From: Spirochaetales bacterium
Lineage (GTDB): Bacteria > Spirochaetota > Spirochaetia > DSM-2461
Direction: 5' to 3'
NCBI GenBank assembly: GCA_022360655.1
Contig: JAKSCK010000255.1
Coordinates: 166,309 to 230,308, forward strand
DNA: 64,000 bases
The notes beneath the pieces are model-generated. The model was not told where the DNA came from, made no database searches, and saw only the letters and a list, made by a program, of their open reading frames with translations. A program made the position numbers and the translations under genes. Shown here in pieces: positions 8,268-17,909 of this stretch. The first letter of the stretch is position 1. The number at the start of each line of letters is the position of its first letter.

Positions 8268-9863
8268 ATGGGCGTATCATACTATCAGTGGACCGGAGGG
8301 TCGGAATCCATTGCAATGAAAGACGATTTACGAACCTTACTGAAAAATCCTACTCCTGATGAAACGCATGAGTCAGAACGCTATCTCAAGGTTCTCATTG
8401 TTGATGATGAACCCACTGTTCATGACATCACGGCCCTTGTTCTCAAAAATTTCCAATACAGAGGATTTCAACTCCAATTACGGAGTGCATTCTCTGCATC
8501 AGAAGCCCGTAGAATCCTGGCCTCGGAAGGACCCTTTGCCCTCATCCTTCTTGATGTGATTATGGAAACCGATGATTCTGGGCTCCGATTAGCCCAATTC
8601 ATTCGAGAGGAACTTCGCGATCCCATGGTGCGCATCATTCTCCGAACAGGACAGCCTGGTATGGTCCCCCAGCGTCAGGTGATGCGAGATTTTGAAATTG
8701 ATGACTATAAAGAAAAAGCGGAACTCACGAGTGAGCGCTTTGATGCCGCTGTAACGGCATCCATCCGAACCTATCTCGGCTTCAGACGTCTGGAAGACAA
8801 TCGTCAGGGCCTCATCCGAATCCTTAAAGCCATTCGAAGTGTTGAGCCCAATGAAAAACAAGAGGAGTTTGCACGTCATATCTTGGCCCAAATTGAGGCC
8901 GTGATGAACCGTATTCATGATGCCGAAATTGCTGCACTGGTGGTTCAACGCAATCTTGAGGGTGAAATCCGCATCATCACCGCCCAAGGTCCCATACATC
9001 ATCTCAGTGGTATTCTTCTTGATGATATAGAAGACCAACAAGCCGCCAGCATCATTCGAGAAAGCATGTCTACCGGAACGGTTTATCATGACCAGCTCCG
9101 AATTACCGCCCCTTTGATGGCAAAATCCGGTGAGTGTTATCTGGCCTATTTTGAAGATCCAAAAGGATTTGGAGATATGGAGCGCTATTTAGTAGAGCTC
9201 TACACCTCCCATGTCAATGTTTCCATGGATAATAAGATGCTCACTCGAGAGCTTGTTGATACACAGCGAGAAATCATTTCAACTCTGGGTGAAGTGATTG
9301 AAACTCGTTCTGGAGAGACGGGGCGTCATGTTCAGCGAGTGGGAGAGATTGCACGCCTCATTGCAACTGAGGTGGGAATGTCCTCTCGGGAAAGAGAACA
9401 ACTGCGCTTTGCCGCTCCACTCCATGACATTGGTAAAGTGGGCATTCCTGATGCCGTTCTCAACAAGCCAGGTCCTCTCACTTCTCAGGAATATGAACTG
9501 ATTAAAAGCCATACAACCATTGGATACACCATCTTAAAATCGTCAAAAAGAGAAGTGCTCAGGATGGGTGCACGAATCTGCCATGAACATCATGAACGCT
9601 GGGATGGAAGTGGCTATCCTCAAGGGATTGCTGGGGAATCCATCAGTTTAGAAGCCCGAATCTGTTCCATTGCCGATGTCCTTGATGCTCTCTGTTCAAA
9701 ACGTGTTTACAAAGATGCCATGCCACTAGAAGAAGCTTTTGATGTTATCTTTCAGGGACGTGATACCCAGTTTGATCCTCTTCTTGTTGATGCCTTGTTG
9801 AGGAATAAAGATGATGTTCGCCATATTTATAGTGAATATTCAGACCAACTTGAATCGGCTTAG
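8268..9863 (+). CDS. Response regulator with DUF3369 and HD-GYP domain (c-di-GMP phosphodiesterase)
   Basis: A cytoplasmic signalling protein of about 531 aa that receives phosphorylation and probably degrades cyclic di-GMP. Domains in order are a receiver (residues ~40-160, LIVDDEP acidic pocket, LLDVIMETDDSG phospho-Asp), DUF3369 (~170-315, GAF-like sensor) and HD-GYP (~325-525). The HD-GYP has the metal site HDIGKVGIPD and HHERWDGSGYP intact, so activity is expected. No histidine kinase partner adjoins it. The start is unclear: TTG 8256, ATG 8268 and ATG 8316 are in frame without a clear ribosome-binding site. In-window counterpart: the GGDEF protein at 52647-54770. Confidence 0.92.
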   Translation: MGVSYYQWTGGSESIAMKDDLRTLLKNPTPDETHESERYLKVLIVDDEPTVHDITALVLKNFQYRGFQLQLRSAFSASEARRILASEGPFALILLDVIMETDDSGLRLAQFIREELRDPMVRIILRTGQPGMVPQRQVMRDFEIDDYKEKAELTSERFDAAVTASIRTYLGFRRLEDNRQGLIRILKAIRSVEPNEKQEEFARHILAQIEAVMNRIHDAEIAALVVQRNLEGEIRIITAQGPIHHLSGILLDDIEDQQAASIIRESMSTGTVYHDQLRITAPLMAKSGECYLAYFEDPKGFGDMERYLVELYTSHVNVSMDNKMLTRELVDTQREIISTLGEVIETRSGETGRHVQRVGEIARLIATEVGMSSREREQLRFAAPLHDIGKVGIPDAVLNKPGPLTSQEYELIKSHTTIGYTILKSSKREVLRMGARICHEHHERWDGSGYPQGIAGESISLEARICSIADVLDALCSKRVYKDAMPLEEAFDVIFQGRDTQFDPLLVDALLRNKDDVRHIYSEYSDQLESA

Positions 9864-9947
9864 AGCAATCTTGTCGAACACATAGAATGCGTTTTTTCTC
9901 ACGCTGAAAATCCCAAGAAAAGAAACAAGCGAACCTGTCATGAAGAC

Positions 9948-10688
9948 ATGTACTCTTTGGTAAAAGAACAACTGAACCAACAAGAGCCAAAGAATCGTCC
10001 CCGTGAACGAATGATACGATTGGGAGCTCAAGCTCTCAGTGATCAAGATTTGATGGCACTCATCCTGGGGTCAGGGCTCCAAGGCAGGGATGTGTACTCT
10101 GTCGCAAATGACGTTCTTAAAGTTCTTGAGCAATTCCCAGATTTGAATGTTGATCAGAAAAGCTTGAATTCCATTCCTGGAATTGGAAATGCCCGCTCAT
10201 CCGCTGTTCTGGCCTCATTAGAGTTTGCCCGCCGCAGAATACGACCAGCTAAGAAGCGGATTGAATATCCAAGAGATGTCTATCCCATCATCCGCCATTG
10301 GGCGGATCGTCCCCAAGAGATGTTTCTAGTGCTCAGCCTCAATGGAGCCCATGAGGTTCTTCAAGTGAGAGTGGTGAGCCAAGGGATTCTTGACCGTACT
10401 TTGGTGCACCCCCGAGAAGTGTTCATCCACCCCCTCTCAGATCGAGCGTCTGCCATTATATGTGCGCACAATCATCCTAGTGGCAGTCTGACACCCAGTC
10501 AGGATGATAAAGAACTCACCCTTCGCCTTGAAAAAGCTGGAGAACTCCTTGGGATTCCAGTCCTTGACCATGTCATCTTTACTGAAGAGGGGTTCTATAG
10601 TTTTCATGATCAGCAAGAATCATCATTATTCACTTCAGAAAATCACATTTCCAGGCCAGCAATTCCTATTCAACTGGAAAGCCATTGA
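9948..10688 (+). CDS. radC: RadC/JAB-domain DNA repair-associated protein
   Basis: 246 aa, the standard RadC length. The N-terminal helix-hairpin-helix region (RERMIRLGAQALSDQDLMALIL, IPGIGNARS) is followed by the MPN/JAMM metalloprotease-like domain with HPREVFIHPL and the zinc motif HNHPSGSLTPSQDD. The historical link to recombination repair is weak, so the biochemical role is undefined. It starts 84 nt after the HD-GYP gene on the same strand, without a visible Shine-Dalgarno. The C-terminal ~25 residues after the JAMM fold are unconserved. Identification is certain at family level. Confidence 0.93.
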   Translation: MYSLVKEQLNQQEPKNRPRERMIRLGAQALSDQDLMALILGSGLQGRDVYSVANDVLKVLEQFPDLNVDQKSLNSIPGIGNARSSAVLASLEFARRRIRPAKKRIEYPRDVYPIIRHWADRPQEMFLVLSLNGAHEVLQVRVVSQGILDRTLVHPREVFIHPLSDRASAIICAHNHPSGSLTPSQDDKELTLRLEKAGELLGIPVLDHVIFTEEGFYSFHDQQESSLFTSENHISRPAIPIQLESH

Positions 10689-10935
10689 TGCTCATAAACA
10701 TTTGATTTCCTCCAAACCTTCCAATTGGTTTTCTTTCACAACCAACCGACAAGATTCCAAAGTCTGATTCATTTCAGGAGATGATTTCATGAGAGAAAGG
10801 GCGGCATGGATCAGTTGAGTGAAGCCAAGATCACAACCATTAAAAATCTGGCATTTTTTATTAAATTTCATTTGTACATTGAAAATACTATAGGTTATCC
10901 TCTGTTTAGAAATACCAATTGAAAAGGAGAAGGGA

Positions 10936-12639
10936 ATGAAGAAAGGAAAACTCATCTTCATCGTTGCATTAGTGGGCTTGCTGATGGCCTCCTGCGGCAA
11001 CGTTCTCACTGCACCAGACAACAAAGGAAGTATTGAACGCGTTCAAAGCAGTCCAGACAAGTACCTTGCCCATCTCACAGGAACTCCCTGGGAAATGGGT
11101 TATCAGCATGGTTGGCTCATGGCAGAGCAGGTTGTCACCAGTTGCTCAGACCAGTTCATTGGAGACATATTCCTTGGCTTAGCTGGTGCAAATACTGGGG
11201 TGTTAAAAGACATTGTTAGCAATGAAACATTAATGTCTGCCATCACAGGAACACTGTATGCTGCCGGAATGGCCAATTACAAAACCTGGGTTCCTGCAGA
11301 ATACCGTCAGGAAATTGAAGGCGTTTTCCGAGGCGCCTATGACCGGTGCAACAAAGAAGGTTGGGATAAGAAGCAACTCAGTGTTGACCGCTTAGCCATG
11401 TTGAACTGCTGGATTGACTTCATGATTGCCTGGATATACGGACCGGTCGTAATCGAAGAAGTGGTCACAGGTGGTGATATGTTTGAAGGCCGCTTTGCTG
11501 GAGAAAACCTCTTCCCAAGCCAGCAAGACTCCATTCCCCCCATGCCTGGTGATATGACTGAACAAAAACTCAGCGTGGAAGAAATTGAAGAGATTCGTGC
11601 CACTCTGCGGGAATATTTTGGCCAAGTTCATATGTGTGATGGAATTGCGATTAACAAAGAAAATTCCGCCACGGGAGAACCCATTCTTACTCGCAGTTTC
11701 ATGATACCCGCAGTCTTTGGAGCACAGTCTGTGATGATGGAATATACTCCCCGGAATGGGAATAAATTCCTTCAGGTGAGCCCTCCAGGAATGATTGGAA
11801 CTGGAGCTGGAATGAACAGCCAAGGTCTCTCCATTGGCGTGGACATGGTCCTTACTGGAGACCTCCAACAGCTTTCCATTGGTATGGGATGCCTCCTGAA
11901 GAACCGAGAAGCTCTCCAGTACAGTAGCACCATTGACGAAGCCGTTCGCAATACCTTTGATGAGAAGAATAAAGGGGCTTTCGGTGCCTTCAATAATGAC
12001 AATACCAATGGAACAAGCTGGATCCATCCCATTGCTGATAGGAATGGTGCCGCTGCCATTGAAATCAGTGCCCACAATATGCGAGTTCGCCGCATTGATG
12101 ATGACTTCACCACAACAGGCTATGGTGAAGGACGTGGCATGCTGTTCTATGATGAAAATGGCCAACGACGTCCAGGTTTAGATTGGAATACCATGCAAGA
12201 TCTCATCAATCTTGACGTGATTAGTCAGTGGGAGAATGATCCAAACCTCTTGGTTTTCACAAACCACTTTGTTCACCCTGATATGCGTTCTGCGGATAAG
12301 CACCGCTATCCTGTGGATTGTACAGCCCGATACAACTTCCTGCTGATGGCTGCAGATGAACTGCTCACAAATGGTGATCGCAAAATCAGTGTGGAAGAAG
12401 CCAAGCACTTGGTGGCCTACTTAGAAAACAATGCATGGAATGATTCTTACCGCTATGTGGATAAACCCCTGCGCTGGAGCAACAGCACTCTGGGTAATCC
12501 ATCAGATCCCAACAAGCGTTCCACCATGTTTGGTGGAATTCGGGCGGTCTTTGATGTGGGTTCCCGTACCATCCATGCGGCCTTTGGTCCCTCCAATGTT
12601 TCCTGGGATCAGGCCTGGCAGTCCTACACATTCAATTAA
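10936..12639 (+). CDS. C45-type (acyltransferase/hydrolase-like) lipoprotein
   Basis: 567 aa with a lipoprotein signal (MKKGKLIFIVALVGLLMASC, lipobox ending at Cys20), so anchored to a membrane facing the periplasm or outside. It starts at ATG 10936 with AAAAGGAGAAGGGA immediately upstream. The body resembles the C45/acyl-CoA:6-aminopenicillanate acyltransferase and phospholipase B-like Ntn-hydrolase superfamily: GTPWEMGYQHGWLMAE near the N-terminus, then CDGIAIN about residue 235 as the candidate nucleophile cysteine, TGEPILTRSFM, and GMNSQGLSIGVDM. Family members hydrolyse amide or ester bonds in lipids, bile salts or peptides; the substrate here is unknown. No operon partner is close. Confidence 0.75.
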   Translation: MKKGKLIFIVALVGLLMASCGNVLTAPDNKGSIERVQSSPDKYLAHLTGTPWEMGYQHGWLMAEQVVTSCSDQFIGDIFLGLAGANTGVLKDIVSNETLMSAITGTLYAAGMANYKTWVPAEYRQEIEGVFRGAYDRCNKEGWDKKQLSVDRLAMLNCWIDFMIAWIYGPVVIEEVVTGGDMFEGRFAGENLFPSQQDSIPPMPGDMTEQKLSVEEIEEIRATLREYFGQVHMCDGIAINKENSATGEPILTRSFMIPAVFGAQSVMMEYTPRNGNKFLQVSPPGMIGTGAGMNSQGLSIGVDMVLTGDLQQLSIGMGCLLKNREALQYSSTIDEAVRNTFDEKNKGAFGAFNNDNTNGTSWIHPIADRNGAAAIEISAHNMRVRRIDDDFTTTGYGEGRGMLFYDENGQRRPGLDWNTMQDLINLDVISQWENDPNLLVFTNHFVHPDMRSADKHRYPVDCTARYNFLLMAADELLTNGDRKISVEEAKHLVAYLENNAWNDSYRYVDKPLRWSNSTLGNPSDPNKRSTMFGGIRAVFDVGSRTIHAAFGPSNVSWDQAWQSYTFN

Positions 12640-12648
12640 AAAAGACTG

Positions 12649-12676
12649 AGCTTCAAGGGCTCTCCTGCTTGAAGCT
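12649..12676 (+). terminator. Hairpin after the C45-type lipoprotein gene
   Basis: AGCTTCAAG (12649-12657) pairs with CTTGAAGCT (12668-12676), 9 bp with a 10-nt loop, 9 nt after the stop codon. There is no clear U-run after it (TCTGGGGTTG), so termination is only probable. Confidence 0.5.
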
Positions 12677-12689
12677 TCTGGGGTTGTTG

Positions 12690-12952
12690 CAGTGTGACTT
12701 TTGCAACAGCCCCTCTACTCCGGGCTACGTCAGGGATACCTCCGGTGTCCCTATCCTTGTCTCGGCAATGGACAAGTTTACACTGGTCCTCTGCTCTCGA
12801 CTGCGTCAGGGATAATAGGGGCAGCGGAGCTGGTCCGAGGAACGAGGACGAAACCCCCGAATAGCCCGACCCCCGGCCTGCCCGGGGGGGACGCCCAAAT
12901 TGGGGGCAAAAAGGTTCATCCGCAATGGGGGTGGATAAGATCAGAAAAGACG
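12690..12952. repeat. Structured GC-rich non-coding stretch with internal repeats
   Basis: A gene-free region that looks different from its surroundings. The words GGCTACGTCAGGGATA (near 12723) and GACTGCGTCAGGGATA (near 12799) are near-identical, and CTGGTCC also recurs (12783, 12830). Further on is a G/C block with the hairpin GACCCCCGG...CCCGGGGGGG (12868-12890). No plausible protein frame or known RNA was recognised. It may be a dispersed repeat or decayed mobile element. It separates convergent transcription units (lipoprotein and fucose-type operon). Confidence 0.4.
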
Positions 12953-14467
12953 CTACTTGAGAACGGAGTATTGGCCAAGATGTATGAGAAACTGATCCAC
13001 ATACGCTTGGAGCGCATCATAGCTTGCAGGCTGAACAGGTTGCTTGTCTAAACTTACCCATTCACCAAGAGATTCCACAGGAACATTTTCCACCAAGGAC
13101 TTTCCACAAAGAGCGGCTCCAAAACTTGTGGCCTCTTCGAGAGCTGTTAAATACAAGGGATTCTCTGGAAGCAAGGCCCCCAACAATGCACCATAATGAG
13201 GGTTCTGTCGAAAGCCTCCCTCAATAAAGACTTCCGTCCCAGGTTGAAGCCCCACACGCTGAAGGGCAATCGAAGTTTGAATGGCCAAGGAAAGATTGGC
13301 CAGAGCAAACCCCTCTTCATAATCGTCGAAGCATTGGGGCCATTGTCGATGCGTTTGGAGTGATTCTAAGGAATACTCTTTTTCTGAGTCCACCACTCGT
13401 GGCATGGAATCCGGGAACTGCCCTGTTCCAGGAACCACTGTAGGAAGAATAAAACTTTTTTGTTGTTCTATGATTCGGGCATAGGTACTGGGTAAACCAA
13501 GAGGCCAGTCTTGTCTTTGATGGTGTTCCATCAAAAGCTGACTGTAGGTTTCATACTCCAGCCCTCCCATGAGTATGGACGTTTTCACCGGCTTCTCTTG
13601 AAAGGACAGATTGAAGTACACCATCTTTCCCAGTTCATCCGGTGCAAATTCCACCGTTTCCACGGGATGCATGGCCACACACCAGGTTCCAGTGGAATTG
13701 AGTACAAAATCTTCCTTTTGGGAAAGAATGTAAGGAACCAAAGAAGAATTTGAATCATGAATTCCTTGAGTCACCATCACATCTGGAGATAAACCTGTTT
13801 TCATCACCACTTCTGGAGAAATTTTTCCTAAGAGACTTTGTGGAGAAGAAGGTTTGGATGGAAGTTTTCCTCGGATTCCAAGGAGATCCACAAGGGAAGA
13901 CCAGTCCCATTTTTCATAATCCCATAAATAGCTATGGCAACCTGCATAGGTGATGTCTGCCGAAGGGATTCCAGTTAAACGAAAACCAAAGTATTGCGGG
14001 TAAAACAAGACATGAGAGATTCGCTGGAATTCTTCTGGCCAACGCTCTTTTTGAAACCAAAGCAACTTGGCAATATTGATAAGGGGTTTAATCTCTGCTG
14101 TCGCCGTTTGTTTCTGTAGATCATCACAAGGGCCCATGGCTTCCCAAAAACGCTGGTGCACATCTTCAGGAACATCATTGGTATACGCCACTGGAGGAAG
14201 AACCGGTTTTCCATCCTCTCCCACACAAACAACCGTGGCTCCATGGGTTGTAATGGAAATGGTTCGAATGGGGTATTCTGTTGCCAATTCCTTGAGTTGG
14301 GTGAGAAACCAAGATTCCACTTCCGCAACATTTTCAATCTCTAGATCATTGTGAAGGAGAGTCCCAATCTTACGCTTTCGAACCGTTAAGGGCCTCATGG
14401 AATCATCATAGAGTGCAATTTTCTTATTGGTTTTCCCAATATCCAAAACGGCAATGGCGTAGTTCAT
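12953..14467 (-). CDS. FGGY-family carbohydrate kinase (probable deoxyketose kinase)
   Basis: 504 aa. ATP-dependent sugar kinase of the FGGY family: N-terminal phosphate-binding LDIGKTNKKIALYD, central SITTHGATVVCV, the catalytic region GIHDSNSSLVPYI, STGTWCVAMHP, and the C-terminal ATP site EGGFRQNPHYGALLGALLP then ATSFGAALCG. The family includes rhamnulokinase and L-fuculokinase. Directly after L-fucose isomerase on the same strand (76-nt gap), it most likely phosphorylates L-fuculose, and may also serve the rhamnulose made by the rhaA gene in this window, which has no kinase of its own. The ATG at 14467 is chosen for GGAGG 6 nt upstream. Last gene of the operon. The exact substrate cannot be read from sequence. 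Confidence 0.88.
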   Translation of the reverse strand: MNYAIAVLDIGKTNKKIALYDDSMRPLTVRKRKIGTLLHNDLEIENVAEVESWFLTQLKELATEYPIRTISITTHGATVVCVGEDGKPVLPPVAYTNDVPEDVHQRFWEAMGPCDDLQKQTATAEIKPLINIAKLLWFQKERWPEEFQRISHVLFYPQYFGFRLTGIPSADITYAGCHSYLWDYEKWDWSSLVDLLGIRGKLPSKPSSPQSLLGKISPEVVMKTGLSPDVMVTQGIHDSNSSLVPYILSQKEDFVLNSTGTWCVAMHPVETVEFAPDELGKMVYFNLSFQEKPVKTSILMGGLEYETYSQLLMEHHQRQDWPLGLPSTYARIIEQQKSFILPTVVPGTGQFPDSMPRVVDSEKEYSLESLQTHRQWPQCFDDYEEGFALANLSLAIQTSIALQRVGLQPGTEVFIEGGFRQNPHYGALLGALLPENPLYLTALEEATSFGAALCGKSLVENVPVESLGEWVSLDKQPVQPASYDALQAYVDQFLIHLGQYSVLK

Positions 14468-14543
14468 GGTGTCCTCCAACATTTCCAAGCACCGCGCCAC
14501 GATGCCTGGAAATGTACGAGCGCCCTACGGACGCCCTTCCCTC

Positions 14544-16346
14544 TTATCGGTAGAGGGGTCCAAAATTGGAACAGGCTCGGAAATCAGCCCCTTCTTTCTC
14601 CATACCAAAGTGGGTCCAAACTGCTGGTCGGAACACCTTTTCATCCGCAACATTGTGCATAGAAACAGGGATACGCAGCATGGAAGCCAAAGTGATTAAA
14701 TCAGCACCAATGTGACCATAGCTGATGGCACCATGGTTGGCTCCCCAGGAAGCCATCACGCTGTACACATCTTTGAAGTTTCCTTCTCCAGTGATTCGAG
14801 GAGCAAACCAAGTGGTGGGCCAAGTGGGATTGGTCCGTTCATCCAACTTGTCATGAACATCCGCTGGAATGGTTGCGGTCCAACCCTCTGCAATCTGCAG
14901 AACAGGACCTTGCCCCTTAATCAGATTGATGCGGCACATGGTCACAGGCATATCCCCTTCGGTGAGGAAATCAGTGGAATAACCACCGCCACGGAAATAT
15001 CCCAAATCACCAGGACAGAATTTTGTGGCCTTCACACAGGCTTCAGCCTCATCAGATGTGATATCCCAGAAGGGCTTCATGGCCGGTTTGCCATCCACTT
15101 TCTGCTGACCACTTCCATCCAAACAGGTGGAACCTGAGTTGATGAGGTGAATCAAACCATCTTTAGCATGACCGGACAGTGCATGACCTGTCACACGCTT
15201 CACAGCCTCGGGGCTCCAGTAGGTGCGCACATCACTGAAGATTTGAGCTGTGTTGGTGAGCAAATGACCAAAGAGCATGGAAATCCCATTGAGGGTGTCA
15301 TTCTCTGTGGCCAGAACATAGGGCTGACGGATGCCGTCCCAGTCAAAACTGGTGTTGGCCATGGTTTCCATGAAGTCGCCATTGGGGAGCCAATCGGTCC
15401 AGGCGCGCTGCCCCTGGAAACCACTGGCAATGGCATTGTGGCCCAGGGCCTCTTCGCCATAACCCATTTCAGCCAATTTGGTATTACCGTTCATCAAGTC
15501 CTTGGCAATCAAGGACATTTTAACGGAGGTATCCCACTCTTCCTCTTTTTGCGCTTCATTGTGCTGTTTGGAGGCCTCATTGGGATCAAATCCTACTTCC
15601 AAATTGTCTTTCACCCATGCACGGGCTCGAGCATATTCCTCAGGATCATAAATTTCTTTCTCAATACGTCGACTGATTTCACTCATGTCCACATATTCAT
15701 TGCGCATGCCCAGGTAATCCTGGAAGAAATCTTCATCCACAATACAACCAGCAATTCCCATGGACACAGATCCCATGGAGAGGTAGCTCTTTCCACGCAT
15801 GGTGGAGACAGCCACAGCGGCCCGAGCAAAGCTCAGAATCTTCTCTGCCACATCCGCAGGCATAGAGCTATCATCAGAATCCTGAACATCACGGCCATAG
15901 ATACCAAAGGCCGGAAGACCCTTCTGAGCATGAGCAGCCAATACGGCGGCCAAATACACAGCACCAGGACGCTCTGTTCCATTGAAGCCCCAAACGGCCT
16001 TGGGTGTGGACGGATCCATGTCCATGGTTTCAGAGCCATAGCACCAGCAAGGAGTGACGGTCAAAGTGGCACCAACACCAGCGGCTTCAAACTGAGCCTG
16101 GCAGGCCGCCGCTTCAGCCACACCACCAATGGTGGTATTGGAAATGACACATTCAACAGAGGTGCCATCCACATATTTAAGATTTTCGCTAATGAGCTGA
16201 GCAGCGGCCTTTGCCATGTTCATGGTTTGCTCTTCCAAACCTTCACGAACGCCTCCGAGTCGGCCATCAATTGTGGGACGAATACCAATTTTAGGTCGAT
16301 CGCCTCGATACCGCCATTTGCCAGTCTCTCCAGCTTTGAATGTCAT
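14544..16346 (-). CDS. fucI: L-fucose isomerase
   Basis: Converts L-fucose to L-fuculose (and often D-arabinose to D-ribulose) with Mn2+ in the cytoplasm. 600 aa against 591 in E. coli. The start MTFKAGETG at 16346 has GGAGG 8 nt upstream. Conserved landmarks are [11 protein letters not shown] near the N-terminus, [16 protein letters not shown], the metal ligands Glu in [10 protein letters not shown] (about 348) and Asp in FSDVRTYW (about 372), and the His in [12 protein letters not shown] (about 540). All catalytic positions appear intact. Ninth-from-promoter region of the minus-strand operon, preceded by a 278-nt gap with an inverted repeat. No FucA aldolase gene follows, which is unusual for fucose catabolism. 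Confidence 0.96.
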   Translation of the reverse strand: MTFKAGETGKWRYRGDRPKIGIRPTIDGRLGGVREGLEEQTMNMAKAAAQLISENLKYVDGTSVECVISNTTIGGVAEAAACQAQFEAAGVGATLTVTPCWCYGSETMDMDPSTPKAVWGFNGTERPGAVYLAAVLAAHAQKGLPAFGIYGRDVQDSDDSSMPADVAEKILSFARAAVAVSTMRGKSYLSMGSVSMGIAGCIVDEDFFQDYLGMRNEYVDMSEISRRIEKEIYDPEEYARARAWVKDNLEVGFDPNEASKQHNEAQKEEEWDTSVKMSLIAKDLMNGNTKLAEMGYGEEALGHNAIASGFQGQRAWTDWLPNGDFMETMANTSFDWDGIRQPYVLATENDTLNGISMLFGHLLTNTAQIFSDVRTYWSPEAVKRVTGHALSGHAKDGLIHLINSGSTCLDGSGQQKVDGKPAMKPFWDITSDEAEACVKATKFCPGDLGYFRGGGYSTDFLTEGDMPVTMCRINLIKGQGPVLQIAEGWTATIPADVHDKLDERTNPTWPTTWFAPRITGEGNFKDVYSVMASWGANHGAISYGHIGADLITLASMLRIPVSMHNVADEKVFRPAVWTHFGMEKEGADFRACSNFGPLYR

Positions 16347-16439
16347 ATATCTAACCTCCGAATGTTGTTGCGTGTTCGTTAACGCACACTGATTATGCCA
16401 TGAATTGAATCGCATTGGGAGAAAAACTTCATCCCCCCA

Positions 16440-16477
16440 TCCTCCTCTTTTCCCACCTTCTCATGAAAAGAGGAGGA
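16440..16477 (-). terminator. 12-bp perfect inverted repeat between sorE-like gene and fucI
   Basis: TCCTCCTCTTTT (16440-16451) and AAAAGAGGAGGA (16466-16477) form a perfect 12-bp stem with a 14-nt loop, upstream of fucI in the minus sense. A T-run (GTTTTTCTCC) follows about 12 nt after the stem. It could be a partial terminator, an mRNA-processing stem, or an operator for separate fucI-kinase control. The stem carries a purine-rich AGGAGGA sequence that resembles a sequestered ribosome-binding site. Confidence 0.5.
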
Positions 16478-16624
16478 GAATAATCCTAACTATTTCATTA
16501 ATAGAGACTTATGATTATTTGCATTGGCAGATTTTTTTGCATACACAATGAATCACGCATGATTTTTCTCTTCGTCAGTCAAGAACACACATCAAAGACA
16601 TCCCCCCATGCTCAAGATCCTTCC

Positions 16625-17893
16625 CTATTTCCCGGCAGCGGGGGCTTTTTCGAGAAGATAGGCCTCCGCTTCACTGTTCCATATGCCATTATTGGCTGCA
16701 GTGATTTGGGCCAATCCTGCCCAGAAATCATCCTCTTTCCCTTTCTCGGCAAAATCCTCTATGGCTGTCAGGGGCAAATCCACATGGGTGTAAATCAGCT
16801 TTTTACCACCAGGAATTTGGGGAAGGTTCAAGGTGGTATCAATCACGGCGTTCAAACCGCCCACATGCGTTACCATCACGGAGGGATTGATGCGTCCTTT
16901 TTTCATCATCTCCAAAGAAATTTTCATATCCTGGGTATTTCCACCACTGGTTCCGACAATGTGATGAAAGGCGTAGTGCACATCGTAGAAATTCACCTTG
17001 GCTGAAAACTGTGGATCCGTGGGACCAGCAAAGAAATTCATGCACCCGTCTTTGCCAAGAATCGCCCCGGCCTGTTCAATCACTGGGGCCACAGGAGCCA
17101 TGACAAACACATCATCAAACCCCTCACCACCGGCTTTTTTCTTCAATGCAGCCACGGCATCCCCGCATTTCGCCGTGTTCACATACTTGAGCTCAATGCC
17201 CTGGGCGGCCCCTTCTGTCACTGGGAACAACTCTTCAGCTCGCTCTAATCGTGCATCATCAATATCCGTCACCACCAGGAGTCGGGGGCGTACATCCCCA
17301 TGAAGAGCCAGGTCAATGGCGCCTAAACCCATGGGACCGGCTCCTGCCAGAATGGCCATGGTCCCATTGGGTCGGATCCCCATCTGATGCTCATAGCTCC
17401 CTTGAGGAACGTGATAGCTGGCCCGGAATGCTCCCACAATGCAACTCATGGGTTCAGAAAGGCTCCCAAAGTAATAGGCCTCTTGGTCATAGGGCAAAAG
17501 ACAATCCATTTCCATGACTTCATTGGGAATCAGAATGTGGGTGGCCGATCCACCAATCCACTGAAAGCTGTAGCCAGGAGCATCCAGGCTGCCCTTGTAG
17601 TTCAAAGCCGGTTGAATGGTGAATTTGTCTCCAGCCCGGTACTTGCTGGCCCATTTAGACCCAACAGCCACAATCTCTCCACAAAATTCATGGCCAATCA
17701 TCACAGGTTGTTCTGCCACATCATTGGGAACGCGTTTATGATCAGCCCCCTGTTTTGCGGCCTTGTAAGAACTCATACAAATGCTATCAGAAACGATTCT
17801 GGCCATAATCTCATCTTCACCCATCGCAGGAAGAGCAAAGGTTTCAAGACGAAGATCATTTTTTCCATACATGCGAACGGCAGTGGTATCCAT
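16625..17893 (-). CDS. L-sorbose-1-phosphate reductase-like medium-chain dehydrogenase
   Basis: 422 aa. NAD(P)-dependent MDR enzyme resembling SorE, which reduces the C2 ketone of L-sorbose 1-phosphate to D-glucitol 6-phosphate. SorE-like features are the N-terminal MYGKNDLRLETFALP, DSICMSSYKAAKQGADHKRV, VMIGHEFCGEIVAVG, PGYSFQWIGGSATHILIPNE, the nucleotide fold AGAGPMGLGAIDLALHG, and CMNFFAGPTDPQFSAKVNFY. The ATG at 17893 has AAAGGAG 8 nt upstream. Next to a sorbitol-6-phosphate-dehydrogenase-like SDR, as in L-sorbose operons, but here combined with fucose isomerase. I infer it reduces a 6-deoxyketose 1-phosphate. The structural-zinc Cys cluster of classic alcohol dehydrogenases is absent, as is normal for SorE relatives. 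Confidence 0.85.
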   Translation of the reverse strand: MDTTAVRMYGKNDLRLETFALPAMGEDEIMARIVSDSICMSSYKAAKQGADHKRVPNDVAEQPVMIGHEFCGEIVAVGSKWASKYRAGDKFTIQPALNYKGSLDAPGYSFQWIGGSATHILIPNEVMEMDCLLPYDQEAYYFGSLSEPMSCIVGAFRASYHVPQGSYEHQMGIRPNGTMAILAGAGPMGLGAIDLALHGDVRPRLLVVTDIDDARLERAEELFPVTEGAAQGIELKYVNTAKCGDAVAALKKKAGGEGFDDVFVMAPVAPVIEQAGAILGKDGCMNFFAGPTDPQFSAKVNFYDVHYAFHHIVGTSGGNTQDMKISLEMMKKGRINPSVMVTHVGGLNAVIDTTLNLPQIPGGKKLIYTHVDLPLTAIEDFAEKGKEDDFWAGLAQITAANNGIWNSEAEAYLLEKAPAAGK

Positions 17894-17909
17894 AAATCGT
17901 GCTCCTTTT

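Noticed and set aside
10692..10871. 59-codon minus-strand frame after radC (MKFNKKCQIFNG...)
   Set aside because: Protein-like wording, but no ribosome-binding site and no known family; kept only as a note.
11392..12165. 257-codon minus-strand frame opposite the C45-type lipoprotein
   Set aside because: The plus-strand gene has signal peptide and ribosome-binding site; this one has neither.
15147..16382. Long plus-strand open frame (411 codons) opposite fucI
   Set aside because: Antisense to a certain L-fucose isomerase; composition rich in His, Ser and Ile-like runs typical of a reverse reading, no ribosome-binding site.
16625..17893. Plain zinc alcohol or threonine dehydrogenase
   Set aside because: The N-terminal and C-terminal wording follows L-sorbose-1-phosphate reductase, and the structural-zinc cysteine cluster is missing.
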